From Sinohyriopsis cumingii (Eukaryota; Mollusca; Bivalvia; Unionida; Unionidae): a stretch of DNA of 64,000 nt. Position 1 is the stretch's first letter. Each line of letters starts with the position of its first letter. The stretch is from the NCBI GenBank assembly GCA_028554795.2, contig CM068839.1, forward strand, positions 16,500,720 through 16,564,719, read 5' to 3'. Position numbers and translations under genes: made by a program. Of the stretch, positions 47,301-59,700 are shown piece by piece. The notes under the pieces were generated by a model. It was not told the DNA's origin and searched no databases. It saw only the letters and a program-made list of their open reading frames with translations.

Positions 47301-50300
47301 GAACAAATGGTTGAAATTAAAAACGGTAAGATGGTAACGGTGCAAAATAAAGCTTCCCGATCAACGGGAGATGTAAAAAAGATGAATAGGTATTAAAATG
47401 GGACGGTATATATATTGCATAAAACTGCACAAGGTGATAGCATAAAAGTCAGAGTTTAGAGTAAATATTTACGGCTTTCAAGAACTCGATAATACGATTG
47501 ATGTTTATATTATCAAAAAGTTCTTTCATGTCGTGCACAACGTAATAACGATCGCGCGTAGGTTGTAGGTCAAAGCACTCTATCATAAAGTGCTTGACAG
47601 TGAATGGTTCATTGCAAGAAACGCACTCTGGTGGGTCTTCACCTTTTAGTATGTGGGTGTGGGTGATATAAGTATGACCAATTCGGATTCTTGCAATGAC
47701 TACCTCCTCCCTACGAATGGTTCTGTAGGAAGGAGTCCATTCTCCTAGAGTTGGCTTGATTGCATGAAGTTTGTTATTTACAGCATCATTCCATGATGCC
47801 TGCCACTTCTGACGTAAGAACTTTCTGATACAAGGTTTAAAATCAGTATATGGTATTTTAAAATCAGATGGTTCTTGAGAAAGGGCCATTTTAGCAGCGC
47901 GATCTGCTTTTTCGTTACCTTTAATACCAATGTGGCTAGGTAACCAACAGTATATTATATTGTGGGAGACACTCAGCTCGGTATTTTTGACGAGTATGTT
48001 TTTCAATAATGGGTTCTCCAGTTTTCTATTGTGTAGTGACTGGAGTACTGATAGCGAGTCGGAGAAGATGATACTGTTTAAAATAAAGTTCTTTTCTATA
48101 TGTTGCAGAGCAAGGTCTATTGCTCTGATTTCGGCTGTAAAAATTGATGCTCCATTTGGTAAGCGAACTTGCGTTGTGTGATTTCCACAAACAAAGGCTG
48201 CAGCAGCCTTTTCCTCATCCTTTGATCCATCAGTGTAAATTCTGGTGTAGTTTTTAAATTCGGTGAGGAGTTCATGGTAAGAGTTGTGGAAGATAGAAGG
48301 GTTTGTTTCGGATTTTTTTCCATCGTGTAGCGTAAAACGTACTTTTGGTTGTTTAATTAGCCAGGGTGGTGTTTCGGAGATGGATGTTTTCTGAATTTTT
48401 GAAAGATCTATATTTGTAGTGTCAAGGCTGGATGATATTCTAATTCCAAAGGAAGGTATGGCGTTTGGTTTATTTTCGTATAAAGTTTTGTATTTGGGTT
48501 GAAAAACAGCCGAAAAAGCAGGATTCAGAGGGTTTGATTTTAATTTGAGAGCATACTGTGCGGAAAGCATTTCTCTACGATGCGATAACGGTGGTTCATT
48601 CGCCTCAGCTAGAAGGCTTTCACACGGGGATGTTTTAAATGCTCCCAGAGCCAGTCTTATTCCCTGATGATGAATTGGATCAAGCATTTTAAGATACGAT
48701 TTTCTGGCAGAACCATACACAACGCAACCATAGTCTAGTTTGGAGCGAATAAACGTTCTATATAAATTCAGGATGACTTTTCTATCAGCACCCCAGTCAG
48801 TGTGCGCTACTACTTTAAGTAGGTCAAGTGCTTTTAAGCATTTGGCTTTCAAGTTTTTTAGGTGTGGAATAAAAGTCAGTTTTCTGTCAAAGATAATACC
48901 CAAAAATTTGGTTTCCTCAACAACTGGAATAGGTGTTCCGTCCAGCGTGAGTTTAGGTTCATCGTGGTGTCGTCGTAATTGACAGAAATGCATACATACC
49001 GTTTTTGATTTCGAGAATTTGAAACCGTTCGTACTAGCCCAATTTTGAATCTTGTTGATATTTTGCTGTAGTTGTCTTTCAATTGTATGCATGTGCTTTG
49101 ACCGATAACATATGAGAAAATCATCAACATATAGTGAGCAATCCACACCAGGAGTCAAACACTTGGTGATGTTATTAATTTTGATATTGAAAAGTGTCAC
49201 AGATAAAATACTGCCCTGGGGCACACCCATCTCTTGCTCGTGCAAATCTGAGAGAGTACAGCCCACTCGTACCTTGAATTCTCTGTCGGAGAGGAAGTTG
49301 GATATGAAAGAGGGCAGACGGCCTTTAAGACCTAGATCGTGCAGGTCTTTTAGTATCCCGTACTTCCATGTTGTGTCATAGGCCTTTTCTAAATCAAAGA
49401 AAACCGCTACTAAATGTTCTTTCTTGATAAATGCATCGCGAATGAATGTTTCTAGTCTAACCAGATGATCGTTGGTGCTCCGTCCATATCGAAAGCCACT
49501 TTGGAAAGGAGATATTAAATTGTTAGTTTCCAGGTACCATACAAGCCGAGAATTGATCATTCGTTCCATTGTTTTGCACATGCAGCTTGTAAGTGCAATA
49601 GGTCGATAGTTGGTAGGATCTTCGCTATCTTTACCGGGTTTGGGAACTGGTATTACTGTTGCTTCTTTCCATATTTTAGGTAGGTTACCAGTAATCCATA
49701 AATCATTGAAGAGTTTTAAAAGAGATGTTAAAGATGATTCTGGAAGATGCTTTAAAAACTGATAATGTATTTTGTCAGTCCCAGCGGAAGTATCATGGGC
49801 CTTGTCTAAAGCCTCCATAAGTTCTGATAGTGAAAACAGCTGGTTGTAGCTTTCCGAGTTGTTGCATGTGAATTTTAAACGTGACTTTTCTTTTTGAGTT
49901 TTCAATTTTTGGAAGGCTTCGGAATAATTAGATGATGACGAATTTTTAGAGAATGTATCAGCAAGAACATTTGCTATGTCACGTTTTGAGCTAAGATTGT
50001 TATTGTTCACTTTTAGATGTCGGAAAGAATTGTGTTTTCTCTTTCCGTTTATTTTTCGGATCGTGTCCCAAACTTTCTTAATTGAGGAACGAGAGTTTAA
50101 AGAGGAAACATATTTCATCCATGATGCTCGTTTACTTTCTTTGATTGTGCGGCGAGCTTTGGCCCGGAGAATACGATATTTACTTAAATTCTCGGGCGTC
50201 GGATGATTGTTAAATTTTTTCAAGGCTTCTCTGCGTTGCCGTATGGCTTCCTTACATTCCTTAGTGAGCCAAGGTTTTAGGGTTCTTTTACAGTTTGCTG

Positions 50301-53300
50301 AGGACTTGGGGATAGATTCTTCTGCAATGTCGGTTAAAATAGATGTAAAATGCTGAATGGGGTCGTTAACATTGAAAACTGTATCCTCATTCAGCCTGGT
50401 TTTACAGAGTGTTTCGAATTTGGCCCAGTCGGCCTTCTTTAAATTCCATTGTGGAATTACTTCATCAATTGTAGAGTTATGATTTATAAGGGAGATTGGG
50501 AAGTGATCGCTGCTGTGAAGGTCATCAGCGACCTTCCATTCATAGTCCAAAAGCAGCGAAGGAGAACAAATTGTCAAATCGATGCATGTGTATGTACCCG
50601 TGCCTGGGTGTAAATATGTAGGTGTTTTGGTATTATATAGACACAGATCGTGTCTAGAAATAAAGTCTTCAACTTTGTGACCTCTGTCACTTACATGATT
50701 CGATCCCCATAAAATGTTATGGGCATTAAAATCCCCGAGTAAAACAAAGGGTGCGGGAAGCTGTTGAACAAGATTATCGAGTTCGTTTGGTACTAGGTTA
50801 GTGTTTGGTGGTAAATAAATAGAGCAAAATGTAATCACTCGATGTAGAGTGACGCTTACAGCAATGGCTTGTAAATTGGTGTTTAAAGGAATGAAACTGT
50901 GAGGAGCTCTGTTGTTCACAATAACAGAAACTCCTCCTGATGCCCTATCAACATTTGGAGAGCAGGTGTTAAACAGGGAGTAGTTTTTAAATGTGATGTT
51001 GTCTGTATCTTTAAAGAAGGTTTCTTGAAGGCATAGTACCGCAGGATCATGTTCGTTTAAAAGCAGGAGAAGATCATTGTAATTTGCTTTAAGTCCTCAA
51101 CAATTCCATTGTATGATAGTGTTTTTCATTATAAATTTAAATTAAAGATTGTGGAGCTAGGTTAGACCTTTCGCAGAGGGAATTTGTTTTGTTATTTCTC
51201 TGGAGGATGTACGGGGGTGAATTTTTTGTTTGTAGGTCTGGAGTTCCGTTGAGCGCATGGAGCAGATTCTTCTGCATCCATGCTCTCGATGTCTCCAAAC
51301 CTGTTATAAAGTTTGATGGGGTCATCTGACCCCTTTTGTTGCCTGTTTCCATGAGATTTATTTTTGTTTTTTGGTGATTTAGTTTGTTGGGTATTGCTGA
51401 ATGTAGTTTGTGTAGATGCCGTGTTTCTCTGTGATTGGTAATGAGGGGTATTTGAGCTTGGTGTTGAATCGGGTGCTTCTGTTTGTGTTTGAGCGTCCTT
51501 CGTTGTTTTAGGATTGCTCTTCACTACAGTGGAGAAGGATGGGCCAGGATGGGCTGTTTTCGCCTGTACAAGTTTTCTGGCTTCTGGATAGGGAATATTA
51601 TTTGTGTATTTTACCCTCTGAATTTCCTTCTACTGTTTCCAGGTATCGCAATCCTTGGAATTTGCGTGGTGCTCTTTTCCACAGTTGACACAATGCGGAG
51701 TTGCTCTACAGTCAGCTTCCTGATCAGAATTTTCTCCGCATCGGCCACATATTTGGGTTTTAGAGCAGCGGTCTTCGTGATGGCCGTATTTTTGACATTT
51801 GTAACATCGAAGGGTGTTTGGAATGTAGATGTCAAGCTTCACTTGCAAGAAGCCAACTTTGACCACTTTGGGTACAGTTGGCTTGTTGAAGGTGAGTACA
51901 ATGGTGTTGGTGTCCTGCAGGTTATTATTACGTTTGATACGTATTCGACGGACTGCAGTGACACCTTCACTTTTCATTCCTTCGATGATATCTGCGTCGG
52001 CGACTCCAGCCAAGTCACGACAGCGAATCACGCCTTTGGACGTATTCAGTGTGGTGTGAGCGAATGAGGTCACTGGAATATCGAAGAAAGTTTTTATTTT
52101 CCCGATATAGTCTGACTGACCTCGTCGCTCACATTCCACGAGAAGGCAACCCGATTTCATTTTTTTGACGCTCTTTGGCGTACCAATGAAACCTGTAATT
52201 GTTTTCTCAATCTCAAACGGAGAGAGTGAAGCAAGGGATTTTGCGGCATCTTTAGATTGTATTACCATGAAGCGTGGAAATGTGTCCACACTACATGGTT
52301 CGTCGTCCGAGTCAGATAAAGTTTTGGTACGTTTATTTTGATTTTTTTTGGAAATATCCATTTTGGCTAGATTAAAAATTCAGCACCCGTGCTCCCCACC
52401 CACCAAGGAGCCCAACAAGGGGACACTTTTCAAGTGTCAGTGATACACAGATGCCATACTCAGTTGATAAAATTACCTTTGGTTGACCTTGAAGTCGCCA
52501 ATTTCTAAGGTCGGTAAAATTACCCCCCGATTGACCCGTTAAGCCACCGCCTTCTAGGAAGTCTTCTAAGACTTGGAAAAGGGAAAGATAAAGGAAGAGA
52601 ATTTAGGGGCAACGGTGGTATCAAGAGAGATACAAGGAGACAGATAAAGAAGGTGAGAGAGTAAATAAAGACCTCCTAGGGCTCGGCGTGACCAGCCGAT
52701 TTGTCGGAACCGGGCCCATCCCGACCACCCGTCTAAGAGAAGTAGAGGCCAAAGTAGTGTGTTGCAGGGAAAGCCTCTGCTCAGCTACCAGGATCCTTTC
52801 CTCCTCCGACACGGGACGCAACCCACGGCAAACAGGTTGCCTCTACTTAGTCGCCTTTTACGACACGTAGCGAGGCACGTCGGGCCAATTCTACAACCCC
52901 GGACCCGCAGGGGGAGTAATATGTAGAAAAATATGAAAATGATTGCATTGTTCAGAGTATGTATTTGCTTTTAAGTCACTTCACATTTTTCAGATGATAA
53001 TGAAGAAGATACAAATGAGTGTGATACATACGCAGATGTAAGTTGAAATTTTGTTAGGTATTAAATAACCTGCCCAACCCCACCTTAAAGAGTATGGTTT
53101 ACATTCCAATCTAATACCTAAATTTCCCTCATCATAAAAAGGTATGCATCACTTAAAATTGTTGTCTATAATTGTGTTTCTTTTAGTAAGATTTGAAAAG
53201 ATCTTTGAAAAGTAAATGACAGGAAGTATGAAGTAAATATCGGTAGATAATGCAAAAGACATGTCACAATAAAATATGGGTAATTGGCTATCTTGATCTT

Positions 53301-53640
53301 CAGGACTTTAAGACAACATTATTGTTTTTAAAAATCAGTTTATACAGTAATGATTTCCTTTCTTTGTAAATTGAACATAATTTCTTTAACTTAGAGATCT
53401 GAAAATAATAGCTTGGTTTCTTTTATAACTTGTATATTTACATGATACTTTTATTTTCAGTTGAATAACAAATTTCCTTGATTGTGTGTCTGTTACAAAC
53501 ATTGAATTATTCAGTAAACCTTCTGTGATAACATTATTTTCTCGTCCTCAGTGCAGATAAGTAGGTACCAAATATTTTTTTATAAAAAAAGACTGAAAAA
53601 TTATATGAACCAAAATTGTTGAATATTCAAACGCGATGAA

Positions 53641-53705
<65 letters not shown>

Positions 53706-56700
53706 TTTGTTTTTTTGATAGAAAATAATAGAAGTGAGGAAGGGGCTGTTCTGTATTGTTATAGAACATTGTCATGGTGTAATCGATATCTCAAAAGAAA
53801 CTAAATGCTTGACCTGTGGAACCACCATGAAGGTCAAGTGCATACGCCTTCAGAAATTTTCTTCCCATCATGAAGAACTCTGTCAGACAAGTGGGAGCAC
53901 ACGTCCATCATCATATGAGCCCAAATATTTGTCAAAGAGGAAAATACCATTTCATTCCTCCATCCTAATGCAAGCAGAGTATAAGAAACCATTCACAGAG
54001 AGATTCATATACGATGGTGAATATGTCATCTTGGTTTCTGATAACCAGCTGTGTGATGTTTGCTCTGGTAGACTGCAGGAAACCAGCAGCTACATACAGG
54101 CCAACATATTTGGTGTCCAGCAGATATTAAGTGCTAAAAGTAAGTAAACTTGAAATTTTAACTGGAAATTTAATTTTACTTTCATGGGACAGTTAAGCTC
54201 AAACATTTTGTGCTATCTCAAAAGGTTCTTCTGGGCATATGAGTGATTGATTGTAGGTGCAAATGCAGTCTGGTTATGGTATTTTAAGGCTACATATGAA
54301 GAAATGTCCCAAATGTTTTAAAAGATGAGCTAAAGAGAGACAATCGTTTTTTCTATTTTTGCACCATTGCAATAAACAGAATCAGTTACTTTTGTTCCAC
54401 TTTCTTATTGAATTCAATTTTTATGGCACACTGAGAGGACAAAACTATTACCCAATTCACCACCTCACCCTTTGTTTTGCTCATTCCTTTTGATTAGCCC
54501 CCATTTTTTTCCTTCTTGACAGTGCCTAAATTAACCCAATCATAAATGTAATCCTGTTGCTTAAATTAACTGCTTTCATTACATCATACTATAAAACTGA
54601 ATAATTAGCTTGTTACTCAGAACTGGAAGAATGGTTTTTATCTGTTTTGATGAAAAATGCTTTCTTATACACACAAATTAAATTATTACGACTTTTTCAT
54701 GAGAAAATGAATAGTGTGTCATGTGCAACAGTTCAAATTTTCAGAGAAAGTTTGTAACATAATATGAAATGTTAAGTACAGATATATGGAAAGATAACAG
54801 GTACACTTCATTAAGAGTAAACATTGAGAATATGTTATCATTACCTACTGATATAATCCTTAAGCCTGTTATATTATCCAGTACCACTGTAAATAATACA
54901 TGAACATTTTACATGTTTCTAATGACTCATGTATTTATTGAAATGTAACAGAGTTATGTGATATTTAATTTTCAGTCTTCTCCAAAACATGCATGGAATG
55001 TGAGAAAACGTTCCATTTGGATGGCCTGGAGCAGTGTGTGCTAAATATGGGTAGATACATCATATGTCATGAAGTCCTTAGAAGATTCATGTATTACTTC
55101 TTAACTGGAAAGTAAGCATATCGTATTCTCTGAGTATTAATTAAAATATTTGCTTTATTAGGGGTTTTATCCCTTGTAATTAGGTTCTTCTTTTTCAGCC
55201 ACAGCAGCTTTGTTAAATAGCTCATGTTACTGTATTAAAGTTTATGAAAGCCCTCTTAATCATTTCCTTTATTGAACAGCATGTGTATGCTTAAGATATT
55301 ATCATTGTTATTAACTACCTGTTTTCTTGGTCATGTTTGATATAATCTTCAATTGTTTGCATATACATATAATTATATATACAGATCATGCTTTTGGCCA
55401 AAAATTGTATTGATTCCATGTTCATTTTTGAAGCAGATGAAGAAGAAATTTTTTTTTTGAAGCATCCAGTTTAAATATTATTCTTGGGGGTGGGGATTTG
55501 GCTTTTTACTTGCGATTATCTCAATATTCTGTAGTAATATTTGCAATTATTACAACAATGCAGTACTGCTTCGATGGCCTAGTCGTTAGAGTGGCTACCT
55601 CGGATGCTGTAGGTCGTATTATTGATCCCTGTCCGAGTCATACCAAAGACATACAAAAATGGTACTAACAGCTGCCTCGCTTGGCTCAGCATTAGGAGGT
55701 TAGTATTATGACTGGTCAGGATGATGTAACTGCGTGGGACCTAATGCTACATGTCTGCAGCATGATGCCCAGTGCTAGACAGCACTATAAACTGCCACAC
55801 TGCAGACATTGTAGCGATATGACTGAAAAATTGTTAAAGCAACATTAAAAATCCAAATCACACACACACACACACACAAATACATTTAAATTTGTACAAT
55901 ATTATAGTTGTAACACTTGGATTCATTTGAGCTTGCCAAGGTTCCTATATGACAGCCCATCTACAACTCGGCATATCGTGCAAATATTTCTGTGCTGCGG
56001 GTCTGTAAATTTCATTGGATATGGCAGCAAGCCACTGTATCCAATCAAAATTAAGCTGTTAAAATTTTAACACTGTTCCTACATGACCAAGACAAGGGGA
56101 GAACACAACTTGCATGGCTGATAAATAAGCAATTTTCCAGTGCTGGTCCATGTTTGCACAAATGCCTTTCACTCAAATACACCTGGAACTTTGGCTAGCA
56201 AAGATCCACATGGATTATTTTTAATATCACAATTGAGTAATTGCAAACTGGATGAAAGTAAAACTATGTGCTAATATCTTGTCCTTTGCTCTATCCTTAT
56301 AATTAATGATATCAAAAACTATTTTCATTATTCCTTTTTAATTGAATACTGGAATATTTGTTTATAATTTTATTTTGCACAGGTCAACAATTTTCACAGA
56401 ATACACAGTCCTGTGTAAGATGCACACAGATGCTGGACATGACATTCAGGGAAAACTCAGTTATGGTGAATTTAAATCAGCATGGTACAGCTTTTTGGAT
56501 CTGCTTGAAATAGAATATTCCAGTGCCTTTGTATGCCCACACTGTGGCCAAGATCCAGACACTGCAGTAATGGATGCAACGTCAGTGTCATTCCGGAAGG
56601 AACTTATGTCTTGGCAAAATATACTGTCTTCAGTTAACACTGTGGACAAACCATATGATGCTAGAGATGCACACAGGTAATAATATGAGAGTCTGTTAAC

Positions 56701-59700
56701 ATTTATTGATGTTTATCCATCTGCCAGAAATTTGGAAGGGACATATTGGCTTTTACCCTATCTTTGAAAAATATCTTGCATTGTTATTGGTAAAGTGTGT
56801 TATATTAGACCTGGCAAAATGCCATTTGAGGTCATTAGGAAATATAATAGGTCAGTGTTAGTTGATGTCAAAGATTACAGCATTTGAGCACTCATTCACT
56901 TATCATTGCTTAACAGTGTCTCCACAAATAATCGTTTGAAAATAATTAACACGTTATTTGTGGCAATTGTAGGAGTAAATTATTGGCATGGTTTGTTGCA
57001 ACCCAGTACTGATTGATAGTGTCATCTATATATTAGAACATACCAAGATTATAATAAATAATGTAACAAATATCCTACATGTGATTTTTAGTTGGTCACT
57101 TTCTCCACTTTAGCCAAACAAATGAGTATTATTTCTTATAATTATTTATATATGCAGATTTGTATGGTTTCATGGACACTATTGTTTCAATAGCAATATT
57201 GCTTTGCACTGCAAGTTCACAGTTATCACTATACAAGACAAATAAAGCTTGATTCTAATTGTGCATGTGTCAGTATATAAGTCAATAAGACATTATGGGG
57301 TTGAGAATCATTAAGTATTTCAACTCTAATAGCAAAGTAAGTTTTGTTTTACTAAAATATATTTTAAATCTGATGCTACCATTGGTGATTCTAATTCCTG
57401 AGTGACAAATGTTCATTCCTTTTTTGTATCATGTTCTGTGCCCTCACTTTCATTTTGTCACAGAAATGGCGCCAATATATTACCGTTTCTTTTTTAACAG
57501 AGCCAAGGAGCGGACACTTTTTTCAAGGATAGTGAGATCTTTCCTGCTTGACTTTACATCAAGGGGAATAAGTTTAGAGCAGAAAGGGAAACTCCTTCAA
57601 ACTGTTCAAGAAGAAAATCAAAGTTGTGAATTGTTGTCTTTCTTAACAGTTATACTAGAAGACTGCATCAACAGAGGAGACAGAATTGTAGCTAAAGGAT
57701 ATTGGAGGGAGCTGATCAAAGCTTTGGCTTCCTCAAACCCTTTGTGTAGTTTTTTAGCTCCATCAGAAGATTTATTTGCTTTTCTGAATTGTTCTTTGGC
57801 AAAACATGTTTCTATCTTTGAAGATGACACCACTCTTTCCAGAATTCAGAAAGAAATACCAGTATTTTTCAACCTTCTTTCAAATTTGAAGGAGAACTTT
57901 CCATTTGACACTCTACAAAACATCCTTCCCTATCTTAAACAAAAAGTTTTTGATCCATTCGTTAAAAAAACATGCCCATCAGAATTACTAAATGAAGAAG
58001 ATATCGATGATCTGGCATTTTTTCCTCAGCTTCCACAGATTAGAAAGAGAGGAACATTTGTTGCAGATAAGAAAGGGTCTAGACTGAAGGACATTTGCTC
58101 CAAATTTGCCAAGGGACATCCGCATCTGCTGCCAGGAGTGTTTACACTGTTTTGCCCACATGGTAAGCATAAGTAAGATATTGTCAGAAAAACAAATTGA
58201 ATCATGTAACAGAGTATATTTTACCCGAAGATTGTCTTAACACATTAACCCCTAGCGACAACTTTACGGGGCAGGAGGTAGTAACCTACTGCCGAGCTCT
58301 GTAGCGTCATGTTCATGCAAGATACACTAAAGTGGGTGGTATCATAGAAACGTAGACAGATGTAGCTCTACAATGAAACTAAATAATCTGGAATATCTAG
58401 TTGCACTTCAAAATACAGATAGAAAAACCTCATTTTTTAGACCCAAATTTTTTAAACCCAAAATTTGCCTGTGGTCGGAATCCGATTTTGTGTCTGGATT
58501 TTAGACTTTTTGGTATCAGATCTAAGGCAAACCAGTATGAACTGCAAACAGACAGATGAGTTTTGTAAAAGGTAGGATAAGATGGGCATTTGGAATAAAG
58601 AGTGGTCTCCATACAAAAATAATGGCTCCGTTTAGCAAAAAAATAAAAATAAAAAGAAATTCGAACTTTTACTCCTCTGCTCATGTGCGAGTCAAATAGC
58701 CAACAAATAACGATGTTTTTAACACAACTAGGTAGTATGTTATTGAAAGATGGCCGGGGATTTGGTGTTTTCGAGTCTATTCAGAATAGCTTTCAAAATG
58801 TGTTTCCTACTCGATTTTCAGGCAAAAATGACAAAAAGCTCCAGGGGTTAATGTGTTAATGGCATTAAATTAACTGCACACTGGTATCACCAAACTCCAG
58901 TTTAATGAGTTCTTATTTGCTCAAAAGGCTACGAAGTTTATCACTTTCAGTTAATCATTAATTGTTTTTAGCCGACATTTCTTCAGAATTGTTATTGTAT
59001 TAATAAATATTTTTGAACTAAATCACTTGCATGTACATGTTTTAGTTTGTTTATGTACTGTTACCCCATGATTTTGTCAAGAAAATATTTAAGTGTCTTA
59101 TTTTAATTTATAGGAATTTGCTACGGGTTCCAGGTAATGAAAGTGCATGAATCACCAGATGTTCCATTCACCCTCCTGAGGACCAGATTTAGGAAAGGTT
59201 AGTTGTGTGATTGGCTGTTATAAACTTAGATCTTTTGTTTCTTTTTTGAACATGTGACAAGATATAAATGTATATTTTCAATCATTATTCAGCTGATGGC
59301 TATATCTTAATAATACCTTTAGCAACAACCATTCAATAATCTTTTCTTTGTTGACAATATTAATTATAGAATGAAACAAATTTTGCCGTTTGGGAATATA
59401 GATGGTGTTGTGGATAAGTTCCTTGAATTTTTATACCATGTAATATGGATAATTGTCAAAGGTTATAATATTCGGCCTTTTTTCTACCATTCATAGTTAA
59501 GCAGTTAAGAAAGAAATGCTTGAGATTCATATACTTTATATACAAATTAGCAATGATAATTTTGATGGCATCATTCAGAAATAGTATATGAGTGTGATTT
59601 TTGTTTCAGCTCCAAAACTGGTAGTTTACGATAATGCCTGCTCTCTCCATGTTTACAGCCTTAATAGGGATCCAGTATTTTTCAAGGACACATCATTCCG

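Larger units (their letters stand above)
47158..52927 (-). mobile_element. I/Nimb-like non-LTR retrotransposon copy F, full length, with target-site duplication
   Basis: TAATATGTAGA at 47158-47168 and 52917-52927 flanks the element (47169-52914). The 3' tail is a TGAT-type repeat (ttgactgattgattgattgattg). ORF2 ends at 47449. The 5' end is CCCCTGCGGG. F sits antisense in an intron of the KDZ-like gene. It is the original insertion from which the D block derives, since only F has the matching duplication. Confidence 0.95.
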
